NCBI RefSeq assembly: GCF_005938745.2
Contig: NZ_VCBX02000001.1
Location: 3,672,501 to 3,736,500 of the forward strand
Length of the DNA stretch: 64,000 nucleotides
Direction: 5' to 3'
Source: Rhodococcus sp. KBS0724
GTDB taxonomy: Bacteria > Actinomycetota > Actinomycetes > Mycobacteriales > Mycobacteriaceae
Shown one piece after another: positions 1 through 16,067 of this stretch (the first letter of the stretch is position 1; every line of letters begins with the position of its first letter). Under the pieces are notes generated by a model that saw nothing but the letters and a program-made list of their open reading frames with translations, searched no databases and was not told the origin of the DNA. The position numbers were made by a program, and so were the translations under genes.

Positions 1-415
1 GAGTAATTCCCGCCGCAGACCCGAGATTTCCCGGGCCACGAGCCCAGTTGTGGCGCGGACGATCCGGTGACCGGCGACCACCCACAACATCATGACCAGC
101 TTCAACCTCTGCTGCCCGGAGCAGGACTCCACCGGCTACCCCGGTCGGCCCGTACGAGATATTCATGCAGAAATGCATCCCGTAACTGCGATACACGTAC
201 AGCAAACCTGCGCGCTCGAACATGACACGGTTACGGGGCGTGCGTCCCCGATAGGAATGCGCTGCCGGGTCCGGCCACGGTCCGTCCTTCTCCCCGCCGT
301 ATGCCTCCACTTCGACGATCCGAAGGCTCACGTCGTCTACTGACAGCGTCGAACCGAGAATGATCAGTCCCGCCTCCAGCGGGGACGTCACGCGCGCCAA
401 CTGCTTGATGCTCAC
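1..415 (-). CDS. mpg: 3-methyladenine DNA glycosylase (AAG/MPG family), C-terminal part outside window
   Basis: Base-excision repair glycosylase that removes alkylated purines. Only the first 138 codons are inside the window; the gene runs off the left edge. Reading from GTG at 415 gives the AAG fold signature: 'VEVEAY' at residues 34-39, whose second Glu (E37) aligns with the catalytic Glu of human AAG, then 'AAHSYRG', 'TPRNRVMF', 'LYVYRSYGMHFCMNI' and 'RAAEV', all in the family order. A purine-rich AGAGGAAAGG lies about 12 bases upstream of the GTG, and no other start is in frame above it. M. tuberculosis mpg (Rv1688) likewise sits next to a two-gene ABC exporter and tyrS, so tyrS may follow just outside. 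Family identity is secure from the motifs; the exact start is less so. Confidence 0.9.
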   Translation of the reverse strand, partial: MSIKQLARVTSPLEAGLIILGSTLSVDDVSLRIVEVEAYGGEKDGPWPDPAAHSYRGRTPRNRVMFERAGLLYVYRSYGMHFCMNISYGPTGVAGGVLLRAAEVEAGHDVVGGRRSPDRPRHNWARGPGNLGSAAGIT

Positions 416-502
416 AATTCGATTGTGCCTTTCCTCTTGACGCTGGGTCTTGCCCGGTTTCACAATTCAACATGTGATGAATTAATGGAATCGAGGTTCG
501 CC

Positions 503-1237
503 GTGACCACACCACCTGCGATCGACATCCGAGGACTCACTGTCATCCGCGGAAAGCAAGAGGTACTCCACTCCATAAACCTGCAGGTAGCCGCCGGATC
601 GGTCACGGGACTGCTCGGCCCGTCCGGGTGCGGCAAGACAACACTGATGCGTGCGATAGTCGGAACTCAGATCGTCAAGAGCGGTGACGTAGGCGTTCTC
701 GGCGATCACGCCGGATCACCGGCACTACGTCGACGCGTCGGGTATGTCACCCAATCCCCCAGCGTCTACCGCGACCTGACCGTCACCCGCAACGTCCAGT
801 ATTTCGGATCTTTGTACGGCAAATCCGGAGCCGATGTTCGCGCCGCAATCGACGCAGTGGGGCTCACTCGCTATACCGACCAGCTCGGCGCAGACCTGTC
901 CGGGGGTCAGATCGGGCGCGTGTCACTCGCGTGCGCTTTGGTTGCCGACCCCGACCTGCTGGTTCTCGACGAGCCGACCGTCGGGCTCGACCCCGTCCTT
1001 CGCGTTGAACTCTGGGAGAGATTTGCCGAACTCGCCAAGGGCGGAACCACCCTGTTGATCTCCAGTCACGTCATGGACGAAGCAGACCATTGCGCGGAGC
1101 TGATCCTGATGCGCGACGGATACCTACTTGCGCAACTGACGCCTGACGAACTACGCGTCAAAACCAGGTGCGAACGCCTCGAAGACGCATTCCTGGAGCT
1201 TATCCGGACCTCGCCGGTGGGAGGCGAAATATCATGA
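503..1237 (+). CDS. ABC-2 type exporter, ATP-binding subunit (DrrA-like)
   Basis: Cytoplasmic ATPase of a two-component ABC-2 exporter. Walker A 'GPSGCGKTT' is near residue 40, the signature 'LSGGQIGR' near 135, Walker B 'LLVLDEP' follows, then a switch His in 'LISSHVMDEADH'. The 244-residue length from GTG 503 is short but normal for small drug-type exporters. GTG 503 is preferred because GAGG lies 6 bases upstream; ATG 485 and an earlier ATG 425 are in frame but have poorer ribosome sites. The stop overlaps the permease start (ATGA), so the pair is coupled. Synteny with Rv1687c-Rv1685c (ATPase, permease, TetR) supports an exporter controlled by the TetR gene downstream. The substrate cannot be read from the sequence. 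Confidence 0.9.
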   Translation: MTTPPAIDIRGLTVIRGKQEVLHSINLQVAAGSVTGLLGPSGCGKTTLMRAIVGTQIVKSGDVGVLGDHAGSPALRRRVGYVTQSPSVYRDLTVTRNVQYFGSLYGKSGADVRAAIDAVGLTRYTDQLGADLSGGQIGRVSLACALVADPDLLVLDEPTVGLDPVLRVELWERFAELAKGGTTLLISSHVMDEADHCAELILMRDGYLLAQLTPDELRVKTRCERLEDAFLELIRTSPVGGEIS

Positions 1238-1989
1238 GTGTCACCATCTTCGGAGCAACTACGGTTCGAATACTCATGCAGCTGCGCCAGGACCGCCGCA
1301 CAGTTGCCATGATCTTGCTGGTTCCGTCGCTGCTGATGATCCTGCTGTATTTCCTCTACGTCGACGTCCCGACTGCACCGGGCGCAGTACCGCTGTTCCA
1401 ACGGGTCGCCATCACGATGCTCGGGATCCTGCCCTTTGTCGTGATGTTCCTGGTCACCTCCATCGCTATGCAACGTGAGCGCAGTTCCGGAACCCTCGAA
1501 CGACTACTCACCACGCCGATGGGCAAACTTGACCTTCTCGCCGGATACGCGGCAGCGTTTTCTCTGTCGGCTGCGGCGCAAGCATCTCTCGCGTGCGCCG
1601 TTGCGTTCGGCTTTCTCGGTCTCACTATCGCCGGAAGCCTCGGCTGGGTGATTGTCATCGCTGTACTGGGCGCAATCCTCGGAGTAGCGCTCGGCCTGTT
1701 GGCCAGCGCTTTTGCAAAGACCGAGTTCCAAGCCGTTCAGTTCATGCCGGTGGTGGTAGTTCCACAATTGTTCCTCTGCGGACTCCTGGTTCCCCGCGAC
1801 CAATTACCGACGTGGCTCGAATGGATCAGCAACGTCCTACCGCTGAGCTACGCCGTCGACGCACTTCAGCAAGTATCGATGAACGCTCATGCCACTGGTC
1901 AAATGTGGCGCGATCTCGCAGTGATGGCGCTCTTCGCCGCGGCCGCGCTCACCCTGGCCGCCGCAACACTCGACCGCCGAACCCCATGA
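1234..1989 (+). CDS. ABC-2 type exporter, permease subunit
   Basis: Integral membrane partner of the preceding ATPase. The 251-residue protein has six hydrophobic segments: about residues 20-42, 58-78, 105-130, 137-165, 170-190 and 225-245. The 'MQRERSSGTLERLLTTPM' stretch after the second segment is the typical ABC-2 coupling region. The ATG overlaps the ATPase stop by four bases (ATGA), and its own stop overlaps the TetR start in the same way, so the three genes are almost certainly one transcript. The family is multidrug or daunorubicin-type exporters; the cargo is unknown. Confidence 0.88.
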   Translation: MSVTIFGATTVRILMQLRQDRRTVAMILLVPSLLMILLYFLYVDVPTAPGAVPLFQRVAITMLGILPFVVMFLVTSIAMQRERSSGTLERLLTTPMGKLDLLAGYAAAFSLSAAAQASLACAVAFGFLGLTIAGSLGWVIVIAVLGAILGVALGLLASAFAKTEFQAVQFMPVVVVPQLFLCGLLVPRDQLPTWLEWISNVLPLSYAVDALQQVSMNAHATGQMWRDLAVMALFAAAALTLAAATLDRRTP

Positions 1990-2612
1990 GTAGCAACAAA
2001 ATACCGTTGCGACCTGGCCGGCGCCCCGGCAAGTCCGAGACGCGCACGCAGATCCTCGACAGCGCCAGACGCGCATTCTCACAAAACGGTTTCGCGCGAA
2101 CCACCGTCCGCGCCATCGCAAGTGACGCCGACGTCGATCCGGCTCTGATTCATCACTACTTCGGCAGTAAAGAGCAGTTGTTCACTGCTGCAATCGACCT
2201 ACCGCTGGATCCGAAAAGTGTCCTCACACCGGTTCATTCGTCTACAGACGACCAACTGGGCATTAGCCTGCTGACCGCTGTCCTCGGCGTCTGGGAATCG
2301 GAGCATCAGGACGCGATTCTCGCCGCATTTCGTTCCGCAATTACCGGTGACGGAACACGACTGATTCAGAGTTTCCTTCTGAACATCGTCTTACGGGACA
2401 TCATCCCGCGCGTGGACACACCTGCGGGCACCGGACTACTTCGCGCCGAGTTGGTGGCGTCGCAGATCGCTGGACTCCTGGTCACTCGCTACATTCTCGA
2501 GCTGGAACCGCTGAAATCGCTGAGCGTCGACGCCCTGGTACCGCTGGTGGCGCCGAACCTCCAGCGGTACCTCACCGGCAAATTGCCGATTCAGCCGGAA
2601 CGGCCGACCTAG
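1986..2612 (+). CDS. TetR/AcrR family transcriptional regulator
   Basis: A 208-residue one-component repressor. Its N-terminal helix-turn-helix (residues about 18-64) reads 'TRTQILDSARRAFSQNGF', then 'TTVRAIASDADVD' and 'LIHHYFGSKEQLFTAAI', which is the classic TetR pattern. The C-terminal ligand domain resembles the TetR_C_17 type seen beside ABC-2 exporters. Start ATG 1986 overlaps the permease stop (ATGA), so the regulator is probably co-transcribed with the exporter it controls. The stop codon lies in a CTAG palindrome shared with the stop of the convergent Trm112-like gene, so the two genes overlap by a few bases. The effector is unknown. Confidence 0.9.
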   Translation: MSSNKIPLRPGRRPGKSETRTQILDSARRAFSQNGFARTTVRAIASDADVDPALIHHYFGSKEQLFTAAIDLPLDPKSVLTPVHSSTDDQLGISLLTAVLGVWESEHQDAILAAFRSAITGDGTRLIQSFLLNIVLRDIIPRVDTPAGTGLLRAELVASQIAGLLVTRYILELEPLKSLSVDALVPLVAPNLQRYLTGKLPIQPERPT

Positions 2613-2815
2613 CCCTCTGCTTTGGCGAGCAACTGCTCGTGCTCGTCGTCGGCAACATCGCGCGCTTCATCGATCAGCAGCACCGGAATGCCGTTTTCAA
2701 TCGGGTAAGCGCGTCGCAGGCGAGGGTTGTAGAGCAGCTCGTCCCCGACCAACAGCAGTGGACCCTTGTCTTGCGGGCAGGCCAAAATGCTGAGCAACGT
2801 CGAATCAATAGCCAC
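2609..2815 (-). CDS. Trm112-like (UPF0434/YcaR) small protein
   Basis: A 68-residue protein of the Trm112/YcaR type, which in other organisms binds and stabilises methyltransferases. The sequence shows 'LLSILACPQDKGPLLL', the family's N-terminal signature with a single Cys-Pro rather than a full zinc set, and 'RAYPIENGIPVLL', the conserved C-terminal strand. The equivalent of Rv1684 lies next to the fusion enzyme Rv1683 in M. tuberculosis, as here. The gene overlaps the TetR stop convergently. It lies about 60 bases upstream of the large fusion gene on the same strand, which suggests one transcript. The role of the pair is not known. Confidence 0.85.
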   Translation of the reverse strand: MAIDSTLLSILACPQDKGPLLLVGDELLYNPRLRRAYPIENGIPVLLIDEARDVADDEHEQLLAKAEG

Positions 2816-2875
2816 GTTTATCCTCTCGAACCGAACACGAACCGATCAGGTTCAGGCTACCCGCTGAGCCGATAC

Positions 2876-5857
2876 TCACCGCGAACCCGTACCCATCCTG
2901 GTCGGCATCAATTGTGCTGCAACCGCCTTGGTCAGCCGCTTGTACGACTGGGTTTCGGAGTCGAGATACCAGGTCCGCGGTCCCGGAGCCGGCAGTCCCG
3001 CCGCCGCGAGCGCGGCGGGATCGGGCCGGAACGACGAACCGACAGCGATCTCGTCGACCACATGCACGATGTCCGGACGAGCATCGAAATCGAGTTGATC
3101 CAACGTCTCGGCAAGTTCTGCCGCACGGAAATTGCGCCCCGGCAACCAGGTCACCGCAGCCACTGCCAACTGGAACGGCGCGTGACCTACCGCGTACGCC
3201 ACCGCAAGATCCACCCGCGAGACGCTCGACAGCGCGTCGACGATCGGAGCGGTGAACACGGGTCCACGCACCGTCGAGATCACCGTGTTCTTGTGGTCGA
3301 CCAGCCAGTAATCGCCGTCGGAATCGCGGCGGAACAGATTTTCAGTCGGAATCCAGGAATCACCGGCCTCGAACAGCCCGCGCATGGCGCCGCCGGACAG
3401 ATCAGCATTGAACCCTGCACGACCCAGCAACAATCCGACCTCGTCGTCAGCGCACTCGCGGACAAACCCGTCCTCGTTCTCGAGGAGTCGGCCGCTGCGC
3501 GGATCGTAGGCCGCGAGTCGCACCCGAGCACTACCCGGCAACGGACGCCCCTTGCACCCGATCTTCGATCCGGCCACATTCGCGAGGATCACGTCACCTT
3601 CGGTGGAGGCGTAGAACTCGAGGATCTGAGCCGGATCGAACGCCTCGGTGGTGCGCTTCCACAGCCCGGGCGACATACCGGATCCGATGAAGAGCCGAAC
3701 GGGATGAGTACCGTCGAGCAGGAGAAGATCCTCGTCGAGAATCTCGCGCATCATCGACCACGTGTAGCTCACGACGGTGACGCCGTAGCGATGGATCTCC
3801 TCGACAAATCGAGCCGGGTCCAGCCCTCTCGACAGCGCGATCCGACTGCCACCTGCCATTGCGCCGCCGATCGTCGCCAGCAAACTCGACGAATGATGGA
3901 GCGGCGCCAGGCAATACACGGTGTCGCCGCGATCGAGGTCGGCAGCGGAGGCCGTACCGAATGCCGACAACGCCCACCGGTAGTTGGTAATCTGCTTGGC
4001 TTCGAGTCGGCCACCCGATTCCGCGAAGATGATGAAGGCAAGTTCGCGCGCAATCCCCGGATCGGGCCTGTACCAACCCGGCAGACTTACCGTCTCCGGG
4101 TCGATCTGCTCGAGATCGATGACGTCGTGCGCAGGATCCACGCTCAATCCACGCGCGTCACCGCCGCCGAGTACCAGGACCGGACGCCCCGCTGACAGCA
4201 CTTCCTGAACGTTCTCCGGATCGGTGATGATCCGGTCGACATTTCCGAGTTTCACTGCCGTCGCAAGGTCGCCGCCGGGTGGGAGCATGACTGCAACAGC
4301 TCCGAGTCGCGACAGCGCGGCGATGGCAGCGAGAGCACTTGGCCGCGTCTCCATGAGAATTCCGACGTGCGCAGCCGGTCGCACTCCGACAGATATCAAA
4401 CCGCGAACAACGTTGTCGATCCGGATGTTGACGGCTTCGTAGGTATGGACGCGGTTGTCGAAGAGGAAGCACTCCCCCGCCGGAGCCTTACGTCGCTGCT
4501 CGGCCAACAGTGCACTGAGCGAAATCTTGGTGTGCGGCTGAATCTGATTGAGCCTGGCCAACCTGGGCAGAGCGCGAGCAGCCTCGCCGGACAATTCGAA
4601 AGTCCCGCGCAATGCACCGCTGGCCAGATCGCTGATTCCCTTGGTCACGCCGACGCCGACCTCGGCTACCGACGCGACGGTGTGAATGATCCGATTGCTC
4701 ATCGACACCCCGGTCTCGTCCTCGGGGTACGGACCCTGCGGCATCCTGACGACACGCGCCGGCCGAGTCCCCCCCTGTTCGATCCACTGCACGAATTCGC
4801 CCGTTGTCGGCCACGTGTGATTTGCGGCGACGGAGCCCACCACCAGTCCGAAATGCCCAGCGCGCAAGGTTGATTCGTAGACGTCAGCTCGCGGCGCCGC
4901 CTGCGTGATCCCGCGGACCGCTTGGGGTTGCCCGATGTCATCCACCTCGCCGACAAAGGCCAGGACGGGACAGGTGATCGACGCAAGCGTCACGGCTTGG
5001 TCCTTGATGACAAACCCACCGGACATCATCCGGTTATGCACGACAAACTGCTTGAGCAGTTCGGCAACGGCGGGCCCGGACCAGCCGACCCATCCCTCCG
5101 TCGCCAGGAAGCGTCGTTGCTGTTCCCGCGGTAGAAGCGCCTCACGATCGTGAAGTTGAAGCAGAAAGTCGACGCGCGACTTGAGCGTCTTGACGGGATC
5201 GAGCAGCTGGAAGCCTGTCCGAGCCATCCATCCCGTAACCGCCAGCCTGTTGAAGACGTGGTCGGCGAGAAAATCTGCTCCCCACGTGGCTATCCCCGCC
5301 GGAATACCGAACGGGAGCGCCGCAAGCGTGTCGACCGGGCTTCCGAAAGTGATGAGACTGGCGATATTTCGGCTCTGACGGTATGCCGCAGCTTGGTAAG
5401 CGAACATTCCGCCCTGCGAATATCCCGACAGGTGAACGTCTTTGCCCGTGTGCCGATGGACGTGATCGACGACCTCACTGAGCGCGATGATGTGGTCGGC
5501 GAGATTGCGGCCCCAGCCACCGTCCTGCGCGTCAGGTTCACCGAAGTCGACTACCCACGGATCAAGCCCCATCTCGTGGAGGATGCCGACAGCCCCCTGA
5601 TCGCGTGTCACGTCGTACACGCCGGCCGACATCATCATCGGCGGGATCAACACGATCGGCGGACCGACCTCCGCTGGATCTGTGTCCGGGAAATACCGCC
5701 GGAGACGATACATCGGCGCGCGTTCGACGATCTCGAACGGCGAGGTTGTCAGATCCGTCTCGAGTCCGCCTAGACGAACAACCTCCAGGCCGTTCTGCGC
5801 TGTCGCGACCACCCGCCGAAGCGGGCCCAGCACCGACTTGGAATTCAATCCCACCAT
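2876..5857 (-). CDS. Bifunctional alpha/beta hydrolase - acyl-CoA synthetase (Rv1683-like)
   Basis: A 993-residue fusion. The N-terminal part (about 40-370) is an alpha/beta hydrolase of the PHA-synthase/lipase type with nucleophile elbow 'GYSQGG' (Ser147) and a late His in 'AGHFGLVVG'. The C-terminal part (about 450-985) is an ANL acyl-CoA synthetase with 'EFYASTEGDV' and a 'GDSWIPTENLF...DGDYWLVDHKN' block like FadD6/FATP proteins. The usual phosphate-binding loop (YTSGTTGxPK) is degenerate, reading 'FAESGGRLEAKQ', so adenylation may be altered. Rv1683 of M. tuberculosis has nearly the same length, domain order and neighbours and has been linked to lipid storage. In this window it follows argH directly, without the polyketide genes found between them in M. 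tuberculosis. Start ATG 5857 gives the full hydrolase domain. Confidence 0.88.
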   Translation of the reverse strand: MVGLNSKSVLGPLRRVVATAQNGLEVVRLGGLETDLTTSPFEIVERAPMYRLRRYFPDTDPAEVGPPIVLIPPMMMSAGVYDVTRDQGAVGILHEMGLDPWVVDFGEPDAQDGGWGRNLADHIIALSEVVDHVHRHTGKDVHLSGYSQGGMFAYQAAAYRQSRNIASLITFGSPVDTLAALPFGIPAGIATWGADFLADHVFNRLAVTGWMARTGFQLLDPVKTLKSRVDFLLQLHDREALLPREQQRRFLATEGWVGWSGPAVAELLKQFVVHNRMMSGGFVIKDQAVTLASITCPVLAFVGEVDDIGQPQAVRGITQAAPRADVYESTLRAGHFGLVVGSVAANHTWPTTGEFVQWIEQGGTRPARVVRMPQGPYPEDETGVSMSNRIIHTVASVAEVGVGVTKGISDLASGALRGTFELSGEAARALPRLARLNQIQPHTKISLSALLAEQRRKAPAGECFLFDNRVHTYEAVNIRIDNVVRGLISVGVRPAAHVGILMETRPSALAAIAALSRLGAVAVMLPPGGDLATAVKLGNVDRIITDPENVQEVLSAGRPVLVLGGGDARGLSVDPAHDVIDLEQIDPETVSLPGWYRPDPGIARELAFIIFAESGGRLEAKQITNYRWALSAFGTASAADLDRGDTVYCLAPLHHSSSLLATIGGAMAGGSRIALSRGLDPARFVEEIHRYGVTVVSYTWSMMREILDEDLLLLDGTHPVRLFIGSGMSPGLWKRTTEAFDPAQILEFYASTEGDVILANVAGSKIGCKGRPLPGSARVRLAAYDPRSGRLLENEDGFVRECADDEVGLLLGRAGFNADLSGGAMRGLFEAGDSWIPTENLFRRDSDGDYWLVDHKNTVISTVRGPVFTAPIVDALSSVSRVDLAVAYAVGHAPFQLAVAAVTWLPGRNFRAAELAETLDQLDFDARPDIVHVVDEIAVGSSFRPDPAALAAAGLPAPGPRTWYLDSETQSYKRLTKAVAAQLMPTRMGTGSR

Positions 5858-5934
5858 TTCACTCCCAAGTAACTCGCGTCAAAACTTCTGTCGCATTCGT
5901 GTCGAGCTAAACAAGCCTACTGCCCCGGATAACA

Positions 5935-5976
5935 CGTACGCGGCCAGAGAGAAAAAATCCTCTCTGACCGCGTACG
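5935..5976 (-). terminator. Hairpin terminator after argH
   Basis: CGTACGCGG with its complement about 30 bases later forms a stem of some 17 base pairs with one mismatch and an A-rich loop. It lies just past the argH stop and before the fusion gene's upstream region. No U-tract follows, as is common in actinobacteria. It probably ends the arginine operon transcript. Confidence 0.65.
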
Positions 5977-6001
5977 ACAACATCGACAACCAGTGACTGG
6001 C

Positions 6002-8625
<2,624 letters not shown>

Positions 8626-8672
8626 GGTGTGTGTGCTCCTTCGGTTGAAAATCTTCTATCAAGAATAAGGGG

Positions 8673-11288
<2,616 letters not shown>

Positions 11289-11292
<4 letters not shown>

Positions 11293-12202
11293 GAGTTGGC
11301 TCCCTGCTCGGTGATGTCGGCTCCGGGCACAACCATCGTGCCGATGCCCTCACCTGTGAAAAGTTCGAGTAGAACGGAATGCGCAAGGCGTCCGTCGATA
11401 ACGTGCGCCGACGGAACTCCGCCTCGCACAGCGCGTAGGCAGGCCTCCATCTTCGGCACCATGCCCGCGTCGAGACTCGGCAGAAGCTCGGCCAGCGCGT
11501 CGGCGTCGATTTCGCTCGCGAGCGATGACCGGTCCGGCCAATCCGTGTACAGCCCTTCGACATCGGTGAGGACTACCAGCTTTTCCGCACCGATCGCCTC
11601 GGCCAACGCAGCTGCAGCCGTATCCGCATTGATGTTGTGAACAACACCGTCCGCGTCGGGAGCGATAGTCGATACCACCGGAATGCGTCCTGCTGCAATG
11701 AGATCCAGCACGGCGTCGGGGTTGACCGTGGTGACGTCGCCGACGAGGCCGATATCGGTCTGCTCGCCTTCCACCGCTACGGTACGACGCGTTGCGGTGA
11801 ACAGATGTGCGTCTTCGCCGGAAATTCCGACCGCGTACGGTCCGTGCGCGTTGATCAGTCCGACGAGTTCGCGGCCTACCTGACCGAAGAGCACCATCCG
11901 GACGACGTCCATGACCTCTGGTGTCGTGACCCGGAATCCGCCGCGAAACTCGCCCTTCATACCCAGACGCGCCAGCATGGCGTTGATCTGCGGCCCACCA
12001 CCGTGAACCACCACGGGATGGATGCCGACAGTACGCAGGAACGCCATGTCCGCCGCAAACGCGGTCTTGAGTTCGTCGTCGACCATCGCGTTGCCGCCGT
12101 ACTTGACCACGACGATCTTGTCCCGGAAGCGCTGCAGCCACGGCAACGCTCCAGCCAGGACGTGCGCCTTCTGGTGCTCGCTGATCGCGCTCAACAGATC
12201 GG

Positions 12203-12206
<4 letters not shown>
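11289..12206 (-). CDS. argB: Acetylglutamate kinase
   Basis: Phosphorylates N-acetylglutamate and is usually the arginine-inhibited step. The 305-residue protein has 'VVKYGGNAM' (phosphate-binding Lys and glycines, near 34), '[10 protein letters not shown]' (near 67), and '[29 protein letters not shown]' features of the amino-acid kinase fold. An N-terminal helix of about 25 residues precedes the kinase core, as in arginine-sensitive hexameric enzymes, so feedback inhibition is likely (inference). ATG 12206 overlaps the argJ stop. Confidence 0.97.
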
Positions 12207-14553
<2,347 letters not shown>

Positions 14554-14568
14554 TACTTACCGGGGTTG

Positions 14569-15066
14569 TTATTTACCCATCGAACGCCGTATTTCCTCCA
14601 GTTTGGCCTTCGCAGCCTTCTGACGCTCGTCCCACTGCTCGTCGACGGTCTTACCGGCCGGACTCTCGTGCGCCAACTCCGCCGAACCGATCGACGTACC
14701 GAGCCGTCCCTCGATCTTCTCCCGAACGCGATCGAAAGTGGGGACTCCCGCCTCGGTGTAGTCGGGCTGGGTGTAATCGGGCTGGGAAATTATCGTGCCA
14801 CTGACCGACACCACCGGGACGTCGATGATCTCGTCAACTTCCACCACAGTGTCGGGAAGCTCGACCACCTCGGCGTCGGCGGCCGTCGAATCGGCTTCTA
14901 GCCGACTCTGATCGATGCTTGCAGCAGCCGCATCGACGACGGAGAGCAGAACCGACAAACTGGGGCGACGTTCCGCGACCGCACGAATGACGGCCAGAAA
15001 ATCCTTGTCGTCGAGTGCGTGTGCAGCTTCGACCACATCGTGTACTGAACCATCGTGCTCTGTCAT
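14569..15066 (-). CDS. Hypothetical acidic protein, 165 residues
   Basis: Function not recognised. The N-terminal half is Ala/Asp-rich and probably helical. The centre is acidic with a short direct repeat ('QPDYT' twice, near 100). The C-terminal tail is charged and helical ('DEQWDERQKAAKAKLEEIRR'), likely a coiled coil. There is no signal peptide or membrane segment. ATG 15066 is chosen for AAGGGACTG upstream; a longer in-frame start at 15114 lacks a site. It sits between argC and the SDR gene on the same strand; the ARG-box region separates it from argC, so it is not obviously part of the arg operon. Codon use looks normal for the window, which supports a real gene. Confidence 0.7.
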   Translation of the reverse strand: MTEHDGSVHDVVEAAHALDDKDFLAVIRAVAERRPSLSVLLSVVDAAAASIDQSRLEADSTAADAEVVELPDTVVEVDEIIDVPVVSVSGTIISQPDYTQPDYTEAGVPTFDRVREKIEGRLGTSIGSAELAHESPAGKTVDEQWDERQKAAKAKLEEIRRSMGK

Positions 15067-15131
15067 CGTCAGTCCCTTCTCGAAATCGCCGACGGACAAC
15101 CTCGATCCTTCCACGGCGGCCGGCCGGAACG

Positions 15132-16067
15132 TCAGCGTGACGCGAGATACGCGGTGAACGCCTCCTGGCTCGAGTACGCGGGAACGTAACCGAACTGCTC
15201 CTTGAGCCGCCGATTGTCGAGAACCGGCCGGTACTGGAGAAAACCGACCCGTTCCGGTCCATGCTCCGTCACACCGAGACGCCTCCCGACGCGCAGGACA
15301 CTACGCAACAGCCACGCCGGCAGTGTCAGCGTTGCCTTTCCCATCTGTGCTGCCAGATCATCGACCGTCAACGCTCCGTCACCGGCAACGTTGAAGATCC
15401 CGACCTGCTCGCCAGTGACCGCTTCGGCAAAAGCACCCGCCACATCGGTATGCCAGACAAATACGAACGGACTGTCACTGCCGGCGACCTTGAGAAGCCG
15501 GGGCCGGTCGAACAGTGCGGTGATCTGATTGCTCACCGTCTCGCCGAGGATCGTGCCGATGCGAAAGATCACCTGCTCGAGTTCGGGGTGCACAATTCGG
15601 TATTCGGCCAGCATTTCTTCGACGAGGCGCTTGTGGCGGCTGTAGGTGAATGCGTCGTTGCCTCTGACAGCGGCGTCCTCGGTGATCCACGGCGGATTGT
15701 CGGCGTGATAGCCGTACGCCGCGCCGGACGACGAGACAACCACTCGTCGCACGCCGAATTCGACGCAGGCAGCAAGCACATTCCGCGTGCCGTCTACATC
15801 GACGCGATACTCCTGTTCCGCGGTGGTGTGCTTGCCCGGATTGACGATGGACGCAAGGTGAACCACGACGTCCGGCCGGTATTCGGCAAACACCTCGGTC
15901 AACTCCGTAGCGCTACGGACGTCCGCCCGTACTCGACGAACCTGGTCTGCAGCCACCTCGGGAACAGAGAGATCCGCGCTGACGACTGTGACGCCTTGCG
16001 CCGTCAAGGCCTCGACGACAGCGGTGCCGAGGAACCCGTTTCCACCTGTAATCAGTGCAGTGGTCAC
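15132..16067 (-). CDS. NAD-dependent epimerase/dehydratase (extended SDR)
   Basis: A 311-residue extended short-chain dehydrogenase. Nucleotide loop 'TGGNGFLGTAVVEAL' (residues 7-20), an Asp after the second strand for NAD ribose, 'VVVSSSGAAYG' with the catalytic Ser region (near 115), and the Tyr-x-x-x-Lys pair in 'TYSRHKRLVEE' (near 150). GTG 16067 overlaps the stop of the upstream symporter gene (GTGA), so it is coupled to it; longer readings run into that gene. The substrate is unknown. As part of the monooxygenase/symporter operon it may act on the same imported compound (inference). Confidence 0.85.
   Translation of the reverse strand: MTTALITGGNGFLGTAVVEALTAQGVTVVSADLSVPEVAADQVRRVRADVRSATELTEVFAEYRPDVVVHLASIVNPGKHTTAEQEYRVDVDGTRNVLAACVEFGVRRVVVSSSGAAYGYHADNPPWITEDAAVRGNDAFTYSRHKRLVEEMLAEYRIVHPELEQVIFRIGTILGETVSNQITALFDRPRLLKVAGSDSPFVFVWHTDVAGAFAEAVTGEQVGIFNVAGDGALTVDDLAAQMGKATLTLPAWLLRSVLRVGRRLGVTEHGPERVGFLQYRPVLDNRRLKEQFGYVPAYSSQEAFTAYLASR

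Noticed and set aside
2639..4195. Long plus-strand open frame opposite the fusion enzyme
   Set aside because: Composition is that of a high-GC antisense frame (Arg/Pro/His rich, no domains). The minus strand carries clear hydrolase and synthetase motifs.
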